A DNA stretch of 64,000 nucleotides from Temnothorax longispinosus (lineage: Eukaryota > Arthropoda > Insecta > Hymenoptera > Formicidae): contig NC_092360.1 of assembly GCF_030848805.1 (NCBI RefSeq), positions 14,632,001 through 14,696,000 of the forward strand, given 5' to 3'. Of this stretch, positions 39,940 to 49,737 are shown one piece after another (position 1 is the first letter of the stretch; each line of letters begins with the position of its first letter). Made by a program: the position numbers and the translations under genes. The notes below the pieces were generated by a model that was given only the letters and a program-made list of their open reading frames with translations, was not told the origin of the DNA and ran no database searches.

Positions 39940-41400
39940 TTTATTCGTCATCCGCGCGCAGAAACGAGTTTACGCGAGCGCGACGTACGGCGCGGGACGC
40001 TAGGAATCCGAAACTCGCGGAATCCTTCCGCGAGAGTCAACGGACCGCCTCTCCTACCGGCTCCCACCCGCCCTCCTCGCAGTCCTCGCAGTCCTCGCCC
40101 CGTTCCATCTTGCTCCTCCGCGGCCACGCGATCGAACAGTTTTTTCGAGCATCGCGCGAAACAGGTATTCGGTATTCGACGTCGCGCGCGACGGCGAGGA
40201 GGTGAGGGGGAACGGACAGGTAGGTTAGGTAAAAGTATCTTCACTCGGCGTACTCGGCACTCGCGGTCGCGGTCGCGGTCGCGGATATCGGACATCGGTG
40301 CGTCGCCGTCACCGAGTTGCGATTTACGATCGGGCGCCGCGCCGCGCCGCGCGGGAATAAAACATGAAAACGTAGAGCCGAGAAATTCCCGGAAAAAGAA
40401 AAAGGAGCAAGAGGGAAGGCGCGGACGATCGACGACGTTGCAGAATGCACCGCGGGAAGGTCGGGCACGAACGCGAAGGACACAACCGTTGCCGCCGCCG
40501 CCGCGGGCAGTGGCGGGCAGCGAGTTTCAAACGTCTTTTTCGCTTCTGCGTGTTCGCGCGAGACGGAGATCGACGGAAAACGGCATCGCGAAAGACGGAT
40601 AGCGGAATTAGCGGACAGCCGATGAGGCGCGAGGCGCCCGTTCGAAATGTCGTCGCCGTCGCCTCTCCTCGCCTTTCGTCGCTTTTCGTCGCAAGAATAG
40701 AATGTAGACTCACCGTGCGGGGCGTACGGCGTACGTGACGTGCGGTCGAGCGAAGGCCCCCGGCGTGATCCTCCGTCCTCTGTCTCGTCGGGCCGGCGAT
40801 AATCCACGTGACGGATGCAACGAGGATGAATACAAAGCGATCAACACTCGCGGAACACTCGGCGACTCGGCCCGCACCCCGCAGCTGCGGTGCGTGCGCT
40901 CGTAACGGCCCGCGCGAAATGTATCGCCGCGCCGCGCCGCGCGATCCTACGCGACGCCAACCCAACGAGCGAAGCAACGAGAAAAGAGAAAATGTAACAG
41001 AGGAAGAGAGAGAAGAAGAGAGTGGCACGTCTTGACGGGCGAAAAGCGCGGGGAACGCGACGCGCGCGACACACGTTCACTCACGCGTGCTTCGCATGGC
41101 CGGTCGCGGCACTTGCGGCTTGCGGCTCCGCTCCGTCACCAACTCCGGCAGACTCGCGACTCGCGACTCGCTCCGATTCGACGTTCGACGACACTCGCTC
41201 GGACTCGGGCCTCTCCGTGCGGCTTCGCCTCTCTCCGTCTTCCTCCTACGTCGTCAAGCCATTCGGCATATTCGGTATCGCTCGGCACCGCTCGGCGCCG
41301 CTCGGCCGCAATTCAAACCACGAGCCAAGCGCGAATGTCTCTATTTAAATTTTACAGAAGAAAAAATGCAATCTTTTATGTACTATAATTGTGAGTTGAA
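39940..41400 (-). promoter_or_regulatory. CpG-rich island; candidate Gef26 promoter and non-coding first exon
   Basis: About 1.4 kb of very GC- and CpG-rich DNA contains short tandem blocks such as GGTCGC near 40261-40284 and GCCGC/GCGCC strings. On the minus strand, a strong donor (CACG|gtgagt, exon end 40714) would close a first exon beginning somewhere in 40.9-41.3 kb. On the plus strand, CAG|gtaggt at 40219 is a second good donor, so divergent transcription is possible. Long ORFs on the minus strand here (188 and 234 codons) overlap ORFs in other frames and are rich in Arg/Ala/Ser, as expected of GC-rich non-coding sequence. The island begins about 340 bases past the USP39 stop, placing it between USP39 and Gef26 on the same strand. 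Confidence 0.5.
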
Positions 41401-41738
41401 CGTTTTCATAATGTAAAGTAATATTAATGATTTTAAGGTTAATAACTCGTCCTTTATTATTACAAAATTAAAAGCAAGATCCTTTTGATATTGAGAACGT
41501 GAATATATAATTGTAAATAATTTAATTTGTTAACAAATTATTATGAAAAGAGAAAATGTATTAATAAATAAAGAATTCAGATAAAGAAACTCACTGTCGA
41601 GGATTATCAGAGACACGTGAGAAAAATGAAAGTAACAAAAAAATTGCGAGTTTATTATGGAAATATCAAAAAATTAAGGTGAAGTCTGCGTAGATAAAAT
41701 GTAAATTTTTATTTTCATATTTTCGAACTTTAAGGGTA

Positions 41739-44111
41739 TCACATAGTTTTTTTATTTTTATTATCTCCGTTTTCCATGTGCGTGTCTTTCTTTAATTCAT
41801 AAATCTGTAAAAAGAAAGTATAAGTGGTTATTTAAATATCGTAAATTGCAAAAAAAAAAAAAAGCAAGTGCTCTCTCCGTTTATTCACCTGTATATATGC
41901 TTCGGTGAGAGTGATCATTTGGGGCAAAATTTGAGTGACGTGCAAATCTTGCAATTCGTACCATTGACCAGTGGCTCTATGCAAAATATGGACTCTATAC
42001 GTTCCTTGACCAGGTTCACCATCGTGTACTATATTGGCTACTAGATCGTACGTTGTATATGGATGCTTGGCTTTTACTTCCGGTGTTAAAATATCTCCGA
42101 AATCGACATTTCTGCAATATAACATAACCAGGATTTATATAACTGAAACACTGTTAACACGAATTTTTTTAATATATAAAAGTCCACAAAGCAAAAAATA
42201 TCATATATACTCACTTAACGGGGAAATTCACAATTGTTGGATTTTTTTCAACAAAAAATGTATTTTTTGTGAATCTCTGTAACCAATAAAAAATTATCAG
42301 ATAACGCAAAATATATCCATCCTAACAGCACATGAAGCAGCACTTACTTTTATGTAAAGTATGAGATATGGTGGCAGCTCGGTAATCTCAAATCTTTTCA
42401 TGAAATTTTCCTTGTAAGTTTTATATTCTTTCTCAGTGACGGCGTTAAATTTGTTCAAAAGCGTGTACAGATTTACCTGGGTAAATAAAAGATGACGTTT
42501 AATCCTTTTTCTACATTCTATTTACGTGATCACGATTCCTGGATAGAATACCGACCTGTGGAATAATATTCTCCGTAAATTGATCTTTAAATAATGGAGG
42601 TGGCGGAAGATCGCAAGTGAGATATAAAAATGGACTTTCCGTCACAGTCTCGCCATACTCCACCGTGTTCAATAATTCGCTTCTTTGGCTCTCTTCTAAT
42701 TCCAACGGCGGAATCTTCCGCGTATATATCCGCATATGACCCAAAAATGTTTTATAAATTATGCTAGACGCACGCTTCTTTGTACCGTTTAACGCCAGAT
42801 GGAGAGCATTTAGGAACCATGATAAAAAATCCACCGGATCGCCTAAACAGTGACTTTGTGGTAAAAACAATAGGAGTTTAAATATATCGAAAAGTATCAG
42901 TTGATAACGTCCGCTACGCACCTTGCTCCGTGAACTGAAATCTTTTTTTACTCCACAAAACTACCGCTTGCAGCATTTCATGAGGACTTACGTGCGCTTT
43001 GAAATTACGTGGGTTCCATAATTTGCGCATAAGCTCTCCAAACCTTTGTACCAAAAGATACGACGAATCACCAGGTGGTCTCCTTACATGGAAATAGTTG
43101 GACTCTCGTAAAAAGAAATCTCTCAGAGGTGTCACGTGCGAAAGCGCCTATAAAATATCGACGTCACAAAATGCACAGAATATCGATATCAACAAATACT
43201 CGCATTTATTTACGTATAACCTACTTGTAAAATGACGTTGCAGTAATCATTCGCTTTTATGTTATTCATGCCTACTATTCCCGGCGAATACATAGAGCCG
43301 TCGATTGCTCTAGACTGTTTATCGCTCTTGTCTACGTGGGCTATTTGCATTTTGTCGAAGGTTGGATTTAACACATATTTGATATCATCCAAGGACGAAT
43401 CTACGAAACACGTGAACGTTTAAGGGTCGCTGAAGAACAAAGACACAAAAACAAAATATAGGTTTACTTACCCACTATCTCGTAATTATCTGGTAAACAA
43501 TAAAATTTAAGTGTGTGTAAATTAAGAAAGACATGATGACTCTCTGCCACGCTATGTGTGTAAGCGTGGGTATTAGTTCCCCTGCCTTGGAAGTATTTGC
43601 CGCAAACCAGACAAGCGTATACATTGATCCTGGACAGTGATACGGAGCATAATTTTTCAAAATCAAAATCCAAAACGTGCCGATTAATCGTATCCAAGTA
43701 CGGACACAGTCGTGGTGCCTCTGATTTCATTTTCACATGCTTTGCATTCCCTGCAACAGAAAAAAATACACCTGTGAGATATCTTTGGTTATATTTTCAA
43801 CTACGATCTACGTGTTATAAATATGTGACACTATCGGTTGTTTTACTTTTTCAATAAATGTTAAGTATAAATATTAAGTATACTATTATAAAAATTCTTG
43901 TGTAAAGGCAAGGAAAATCATGGCAAACGTTATTTAACCTCAAAATGTGCTGTGTAAACAGCACTTTCTTGTGCGAACGTATTAATTTAAATCACTAACA
44001 ATACTTGATCATGCAAAACTGCACACACTCACTTTCTGTTTCATTATCCGAGTCGCTCCCAGTATCAACCACGTTCCGTTTCAACTGGGTACCTCGTCTA
44101 TCGGACGCCAT
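41739..44111 (-). CDS. USP39: USP39 / SAD1: U4/U6.U5 tri-snRNP-associated protein 2
   Basis: This is a spliceosomal factor that helps keep the U4/U6.U5 tri-snRNP assembled in the nucleus. It is related to ubiquitin proteases but is regarded as catalytically dead. Nine minus-strand exons join in phase: 44111-44033, 43750-43472, 43400-43225, 43147-42922, 42842-42556, 42476-42348, 42276-42215, 42111-41889 and 41804-41739, giving 508 residues against 565 in human. After a short acidic start comes the UBP zinc finger (RLCPYLDT, YACLVCGKYFQGRG, HSVAESHHVFLNLHT), then the USP-like fold. The position of the protease cysteine reads NNIKANDYCN, with Asp where active enzymes have Cys, as in vertebrate USP39. 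The carboxyl part has YELQDLHVTQILPQMITLTE. The last exon carries a divergent Lys-rich tail. An AATAAA-type signal lies about 30 bases past the stop. It is divergent from SMUG1. Confidence 0.95.
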
Positions 44112-44436
44112 TTCTGGCCATTTCTGATTTCTGGAATCTGCCCATATAAACATACACACCACACACGCACTACGAATGTAAATTAAAGTCTATTCATGAA
44201 TTTGCAGACGTGTAAAACGCATACTCTCATCAATCGCCAAAATCAGCCCCAATCATTATTTAAGAATTTAAAAAACATAGCAGTAACGTTTTTCATTATG
44301 GATTACGCAGTGCAGTATTTATTCCGATTTTATGTTTCAAATCGATTTAAGGTCGGCTGCGCTTTAATTAATAGTCAGTAGGCTTTATTAAGTCATTAAA
44401 CGATCAGATTATGAGTAGCGCCCGCACGTATTTAAG

Positions 44437-44569
44437 CCTGGTCTACAATGGATGTATTAAGTCGTAAGTCATAAGAATTGGCCAATCACAATCGAATTTG
44501 AGGAGAATAATCGACTGTGATTGGCCAATTCTTACGACTTACGACTTAATACATTCATTGTAGACCAGG
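44437..44569. mobile_element. Palindromic MITE-like element, 133 bp
   Basis: Two 54-base arms with two mismatches (44437-44490 and 44516-44569) surround a 25-base centre. The ends are CCTGGTCTACAATG and the inner arm has AGAATTGGCCAATCACA. There is no coding capacity. The shape is that of a miniature inverted-repeat element. I could not define a target-site duplication. It lies about 330 bases upstream of the USP39 ATG. Confidence 0.85.
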
Positions 44570-44930
44570 CGTTATAGTTTTTTGAGTTTTTTCATGTATA
44601 TGCAAACTATTCTACACTCTACACAACTCTTCATGTATATAAAGGATATTTGATGCGCAGGATTAGGGATCGAAGTAACAAAACACAGAAACTTTTTAGA
44701 AATAAACAAATTTTGTCAGAAAAGATAAGTTCTTGATACATTGATACTTTCTATTGTTTACATAATAAATAGACAATAATTTTAATTTGTTCAAAACGTG
44801 TAATAGAAGCAGAGAGAAACTCTGATAAAAGTGATATTATATTAAATAGATATTATCTAACTGTGTAATAACACGTGCGATATGTATCATGGCTCATATG
44901 GCTAGATGCTAGAACCACATTCAGGGGGAA

Positions 44931-45048
44931 ACACAGACTTTTGCATAACGCATAACGCATAAGCATAAGAAAATTGCGTGGTCTATTTCCTTATGCACAT
45001 GCATATGGACCAATCAATTCTCTTATGCGCTATGCAAGTTTGTCTGGA
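44931..45048. mobile_element. Second palindromic MITE-like element, about 118 bp
   Basis: The left arm has CAGACTTTTGCATAACGCAT and a GCATAAGAAAATTG block. The right arm is an imperfect reverse complement ending AGTTTGTCTGG, with GACCAATCAATTCTC matching the inner part. CATAACG is locally repeated in the left arm. Its general plan (GTCT-type end, inner AGAATTG/CCAATCA) resembles the element at 44437, so the two may be distantly related. No ORF is supported. Confidence 0.65.
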
Positions 45049-45133
45049 TTGACCTTACGTGTACCTTCGTACGTACACTACTACACTTCCTGCACTCAAA
45101 CTGATTGTGAGATGGACATTGCTGAACTGGCTG

Positions 45134-45212
45134 CTGGCTGCACTAGTTCAAAGTTTATCTTTTTCCTTCCAATGTGGAGTAAAAAAGATGAACTCTGAAC
45201 TAGTGCAGCCAG
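45134..45212 (+). ncRNA. 79-base stem-loop, pre-miRNA-like, in the SMUG1 leader region
   Basis: CTGGCTGCACTAGTTCA then AAGTTTATCTTTTT on the left pairs with AAAAAAGATGAACT then CTGAACTAGTGCAGCCAG on the right. The stem is about 32 bp with three or four mismatches, and the loop is about 14 bases. Length, loop size and sparse mismatches fit a microRNA precursor. A short palindromic repeat is the main alternative. It lies just upstream of the candidate SMUG1 leader donor at 45312, so it would be in the leader exon if transcription starts further left. There is no expression evidence. Confidence 0.4.
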
Positions 45213-45312
45213 ATTTCGAAAGGCGTGAAAAACGAGATACAGAAGGTGCAAGCTACGACGCGACGTGTGTATTCCAATGTATGCGTATCATGACCATGAC
45301 AGGATAACACAG

Positions 45313-45682
45313 GTGAGTAAAGGCTTCCTTGTATTCTTATATACCTGCGCAACGGAAAATATTTTCGGAAAATTCGGACTAAACGAAACGACGAGCGATG
45401 AGAGAGAGAGAGAGAGAAAGATATTGGAAAACTGCATTCCTACACACGAGGCACATGGCACAGTAAGGTTTCTTGCACTTGTAGTAATCGGTGATGTTTA
45501 TCAGTTTTAATCTCATCAGATAAAGTTACGAAAAAAGAATTGTGCAGTTACTGTTATTATCGTTTTATCTCGAAGGCTGAACATAGTTTTCTTATTGATA
45601 TGTCGTATATCCACACCTTGAAGAAACGTTGGAGTTGTGCTTTATATATGTCTTTAAATTAATAATACATTAATTTGTACAG
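45313..45682 (+). other. Candidate 5' UTR intron of SMUG1
   Basis: A strong donor, AACACAG|gtgagt, ends a candidate leader exon at 45312. A good acceptor, tttgtacag, ends at 45682, placing the SMUG1 ATG 127 bases into the next exon. The leader exon would contain several upstream ATGs. The intron is inferred from splice signals only. Confidence 0.5.
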
Positions 45683-45809
45683 CCAGGACGTTGTGAGTTA
45701 CGTACATTGTGAGTTGTATGTAGGACTGCAACTTGAGTATATTTTTAAATAATATTTAAATAATTCTCTCTTGAGCTTATATAGCTCCATCAGACTCTCG
45801 TGAATAATT

Positions 45810-46985
45810 ATGCCTCGCGCGAAGAGAACCAGAGCAAAAAGCAACGCGTTGCCAAGCGAAAAAAAACTCAAACGATCAAATTCAAATGTCGTAGATTATA
45901 TGAGCCAAATACAAACGACTTTGGGAATTAAACAAGATCCAGATGAAAATGGAAAAAAGAAACGTACATCTGCCCGGCCCGCACCTGTTTCTGATACAGA
46001 AGTGAAAGAAGATACAACTGAGCATACCTCTCTAGTACCTGCTCATTCTTCTAATACAGGAGAAAATGGAAATGCAGTTGAGCACACGTCTGCAACATCC
46101 ACATCTATCTCCGATAGATTGTTATCGATTGAACAGGAGCTTTGTACCAAATTGCGACAGGTTTCTTTTCCGTCGTCCATCGAATATATTTACAATCCGC
46201 TTGAGTATGCATTTGAAACGCATGCCATGTATGTGCGCAAGTACTGTACTGGTATAAAGAAGATTTTGTTCGTTGGTATGAATCCTGGACCATGGGGCAT
46301 GTCGCAAACCGGGGTGCCATTCGGAGAAATAAGTATGGTGAGGGATTGGCTCGAAATCTCTGGTCCCATTGGCAAACCCTCGAAGGAACATCCCGATCGA
46401 AAGGTGATAGGATTCCAATGTACACGCAGCGAGATCAGCGGACTAAGGTTGTGGGGCCTCTTCCGAGACTTGTGTGAAAGTCCCGAAAACTTTTTCCGAT
46501 ATGCATACATGCACAATTACTGCCCATTCGCATTCATGGATGGCAGAGCTAGGAACATCACCCCTGCGGAAATAAAGGCAATATTTCGCCTGTTCTGTTC
46601 CTTTTTTCTTATGCTGAACTATCTGTCGTTTGCAGGGCGAAGGACAAAGGATTTTACACGAGCTATGCGACAACGCCCTGCGAGATATAATACAACTCCT
46701 GAAAGCAGAGATCGTTGTTGGCATTGGCAACTACGCCGAAAAAAGAGCACAGCGTGCGGTCCAGACTGGTGGTCTTTCAGTACAGGTAATGTGTGCAAGT
46801 TATTTTAATAGTATAATCATAATACAAAATTTATACTCACTCATAAACGGGTTTTTTAGGTAATGGTTCTGCGACACCCCAGTCCAAGAGCTGTAGGCAA
46901 TCAAAATTGGAATGAAATGGCTATGCAACGACTAAACGAATTAAAATTACTTAAATACTTTGAAAAAGCAAGTACTACTGTTTAA
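45810..46985 (+). CDS. SMUG1: SMUG1: single-strand-selective monofunctional uracil-DNA glycosylase
   Basis: This nuclear base-excision repair enzyme removes uracil and 5-hydroxymethyluracil from DNA. Three exons (45810-46577, 46636-46785, 46860-46985) join in phase 0 and give 347 residues. Motif I is GMNPGPWGMSQTGVPFGE, with catalytic Asn at residue 158 by homology. Motif II is HPSPR starting at residue 312. Other family blocks are FFRYAYMHNYCPF and NITPAEIK followed by GEGQRILHELC. Residues 1 to about 105 are a poorly conserved, Lys/Ser/Thr-rich extension that makes the protein longer than the 270-residue human enzyme; its basic start (PRAKRTRAK) may serve nuclear import. Intron 1 is unusual: only 58 bases and starting with GC (AAG|gcaata) rather than GT. 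A continuous reading frame runs on into that intron but loses the conserved C-terminus, so the spliced form is preferred. ADAT2 follows 217 bases downstream on the same strand. Confidence 0.93.
46578..46635 (+). other. 58-base GC-AG intron of SMUG1
   Basis: The protein alignment requires the joint IK|GEGQR. The only exon end consistent with it is AAG followed by gcaata, and the intron ends tttgcag. No GT is available at the needed position. The length is not a multiple of three, so retention would shift frame and truncate the protein before motif II. Confidence 0.8.
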
Positions 46986-47202
46986 ACTTTCTCTTGCGTA
47001 AGGTACAATTATTTTTCATGATATAAACTTCAGACGATAGATTTTTTCGTTTATTTCGTTTAAGATAACATTTTTTTTATAGAGAATAGAGAATAATTCA
47101 CGAATGAATTGAGTTTTATAAAAAAAAATAACTTTCTTATATTATTGATTTTTAAAAATATCTCAAACTCGCCATATAGTATAATATTTAATAGTACTTA
47201 TT

Positions 47203-47754
47203 ATGGATATTTTGGCGTGGATGGACCGTGCGTTACAAAAAGCTGAAGAATCTTTGAGAGCCGGTGAAGTCCCGGTTGGTTGTTTATTTATATATAATAA
47301 CGAAGTGCGTGCAACGGGCAATAATACAGTAAATGAAACTTGTAATGCAACTCGTCATGCCGAGATAAATTGCATCGACCAAGTCTTAAAGTTCTGTACG
47401 GAGAAACATCTGGCGTACGAAACGGTGTTTCATAATTTAGATGTAATTGTCACGGTAGAGCCGTGCATAATGTGTGTGTCGGCATTGCTTCAGCTGCAAG
47501 TACGCAGTATTGTGTACGGTTGTGCGAACGACCGATTTGGCGGTTGCGTCAGTGTTCTCCAAGTACCAAAGTTTTACGATCCGAAAATAGTGATACGTGG
47601 AAACGTTAAAGGAGAGGAGGCCATGAGGTTACTCCAAAATTTTTATAAAGGCGTCAATCCAAACGCGCCTGAACCAAAAGTCAAAAAAGGACGTAACGCT
47701 AAAGGAACTTGGTCAACAGAGAGCAACAGCTTTTTTAATTCTGAATTTATGTGA
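47203..47754 (+). CDS. ADAT2: ADAT2: tRNA-specific adenosine deaminase catalytic subunit
   Basis: This intronless 183-codon gene encodes the catalytic subunit of the heterodimeric ADAT2-ADAT3 enzyme, which converts A34 to inosine in the anticodon of several tRNAs. The deaminase signature is complete: TRHAEIN gives the zinc-binding His52 and proton-shuttle Glu54, and VEPCIMC gives the zinc ligands Cys88 and Cys91. The start MDILAWMDRALQKAEESL and the GEVPVGCLF block are typical, and the length is close to human ADAT2 (191). The C-terminal tail is Lys-rich (KVKKGRNAKGTW), as in ADAT2 proteins that use it to hold tRNA. The gene is convergent with TTLL15, and its best polyadenylation signal (AATAAA, 48028-48033) lies 39 bases short of the TTLL15 stop. 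Confidence 0.95.
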   Translation: MDILAWMDRALQKAEESLRAGEVPVGCLFIYNNEVRATGNNTVNETCNATRHAEINCIDQVLKFCTEKHLAYETVFHNLDVIVTVEPCIMCVSALLQLQVRSIVYGCANDRFGGCVSVLQVPKFYDPKIVIRGNVKGEEAMRLLQNFYKGVNPNAPEPKVKKGRNAKGTWSTESNSFFNSEFM

Positions 47755-48027
47755 AACATTTTTATACATTCTCATTTGATTTGGTATACATTACACGAAT
47801 ATAAAATATATTTTCAGTCATTACATAATACGCTGTGCTCCAGCATATAATTTTCATGGTCTTATATTCTATGTGTACAATGTACAACCACTAGAACACA
47901 GTACTAATATTATTAACTTCAATATTCGCGCGTTTTTACTTTACATGTATATATGCTGAACACGTTTCGTATCATAGTGTTCCTACTTGTTTATACATTA
48001 TACATATATACAGTTTTATATACTTGA

Positions 48028-48033
48028 AATAAA
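48028..48033 (+). other. Polyadenylation signal candidate for ADAT2
   Basis: AATAAA on the plus strand, 274 bases past the ADAT2 stop. No closer canonical signal was seen. Confidence 0.5.
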
Positions 48034-48071
48034 TATTGCATAGGATTCGCGATATACTTTTGATTTCACGA

Positions 48072-49737
48072 TCAACTGCACCATGTCTTGTCTACGTCGC
48101 ATTTTCCTTGGTACCATCTAATAAGTAATTGATTTCTCAGTGTGTAATTCTTCAGCATCATATCCCTCGTCTATAAAAAATACATCCGATTAGAATTTAG
48201 ACGACTGACTATACGAAAAAAAAACCATGACTTACTATCGGCGGCGGGAAAATTCTTTGAAAATCCATCCGGTTCTGATGTTCAAGATAACTCTGCGTCA
48301 AAATGAGTTTTGTTTCCGACGTGAAGCATGGTCGGCACAATTGGCATTCTACGCGAAAACAGTCATTGTCGCATTTTTTACAGAGTTCTGGCAACACTAC
48401 GATATTCTTGTTCGCTATTTCCATTTCTTCCTCCTTTTTATTACTATAACATTAATACACCAATAATATAAATATTTTCTATATAAATAATTATACTGTG
48501 TATTTTTTAGGTGGCTAGAGTTGCATTATTAGAAATATTTATATTTCTTGAAATCTTGATATATCGATCTTTGTGCTACTTACCTTATTTTCAAGGATTC
48601 TTTTCTAGTCCTCTTGGCGATACCGACTAGCGCGAATGTATTGAATATGACCTGCTCATAGAGTAACTGATTCGGAGGATAATGCGCAGAGGACAGATTC
48701 GGCGACATATTCGCTTCCATCATGTAGACATTCAGATCCTCGTCAAGAACCAAGTCGAATCTCACAAGCTCGAAGAACGTTCTGCCGTTGCCGAAACGCT
48801 TGGAGACCTCTTTGATCTGCGCCTCCTTCATCAGAGCGACCTCCCGAATAGCGTCATACACCCGGTCCCACATTTCCGCTGGATTTTTTCCTTGCTCCCT
48901 GACGTATGCGTCGAATGAGTCCTTCATCGAGTGCCCGAGTTCGGTATAGTATCTCTTCAAAGATGGCACGTTCCAAATCGGCAGATAATCATCGCCAACC
49001 ACGTACTTGTCCAAAATCTTTGGGTCAAATGGATAATATTCAACTGGACAAAAGCGAAATAGCACGTCGCCCTTATAAATGTACACCCGCAGCGGATCCA
49101 CAGACGTGATGACGGTGTACACGCCTATGTCGAACTTGAAACCATTCACAAGAAACGGCCGCTCGATGAACTCCTGGATGAATGTGCCGGCGGTGAAATT
49201 TGCGTCACTGCTGCTGCAAATGCGAATGCCCCGGTGATCATTTAACTTTTGTACGAACCGCTTTGCTGGATTCAATTTAGCATAATCGAGGAAGGCTTTC
49301 CGATCCTCGGGCATCTTGAACGCCGCCGGGATGTACCGGCCGCCACGCGACGTCGACAGTTCGACCTTATTCGTGATGTAGCCACAACCAGGGAAATGAT
49401 TGACTCGCTGATGCTGTTGCACGTTATTCAAGCTCGCGGACAACGCACGAAACGGATAATCGTGGGCCCACAATAGATCCCAGTCAGATTCGTTATTGCC
49501 CTCCTGGAAGCCGAGTCGTTGGAGCACTGCATACACGTGTTTCAGGTAACCGGTGTTGTTGCTCTTGGCGTAGATCCAGAATTTTGGTCGAACCTCGTTT
49601 ATTATTATCGGTCTCAAGTGTATTTGATAACGCAGACATACGAAAAATATGCCGTAAAGAACCAGAGGACCCACTATAGAAGATAAAATAATCTTCAGCA
49701 CTGTCTTCACCTTCAGATTCATGATATGTCTTTCCAT
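48072..49737 (-). CDS. TTLL15: TTLL15-like tubulin-tyrosine-ligase family protein
   Basis: A membrane-anchored member of the tubulin tyrosine ligase-like family, which adds amino acids (often glutamates) to tubulin using ATP; insect copies are usually labelled ttll-15. Three minus-strand exons (49737-48584, 48443-48236, 48170-48072) join in phase to 486 residues. Residues 12-34 form one hydrophobic segment (TVLKIILSSIVGPLVLYGIF) close to the amino end, a likely signal anchor. The TTL core has FWIYAKSNNTGYLK, KFDIGVYTVITSV and FELVRFDLVLDEDLNVYMME followed by ANMSPN. The tail is Cys-rich (CKKCDNDC, CQLCRPC) and ends KCDVDKTWCS. Compared with the usual family motifs FDIRVY and EVN, it has FDIGVY and EAN, so activity is uncertain. 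An acceptor (ttacag) 19 bases upstream of the ATG indicates a 5' UTR exon. The subfamily call is from memory. Confidence 0.88.

Larger units (their letters stand above)
15860..39940. other. Long stretch with no recognised gene, probably Gef26 5' intron
   Basis: About 24 kb of mostly AT-rich DNA with no recognisable protein or RNA gene on either strand. The longest ORFs are opposing or low-complexity and show no family motif. CpG-richer patches occur at about 18.1-18.5, 23.35-24.5, 28.9-29.1 and 34.3-34.8 kb. Because USP39 ends just past 41.7 kb on the same strand, the most economical reading is a long first intron of Gef26 running from a promoter near 41 kb to the exon at 15.6 kb. This is inference. 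Confidence 0.5.
44112..45809. promoter_or_regulatory. Divergent promoter region between USP39 and SMUG1
   Basis: The start codons of USP39 (minus) and SMUG1 (plus) are 1.7 kb apart, so both promoters must lie here. The segment holds three palindromic elements (44437-44569, 44931-45048, 45134-45212) and a candidate leader exon of SMUG1 ending at 45312. A GA run lies at 45402-45417. No TATA box was assigned. Confidence 0.6.

Noticed and set aside
40241..41028. Long overlapping minus-strand ORFs (188 and 234 codons) with plus-strand ORFs opposite them
   Set aside because: They sit in extremely GC/CpG-rich DNA where stop codons are rare, show Arg/Ala/Ser bias and no domain, and occur in several frames at once. 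They are better explained as CpG-island non-coding sequence.
46190..46730. Minus-strand ORFs of 95-108 codons across SMUG1
   Set aside because: These are shadows of the SMUG1 coding sequence.
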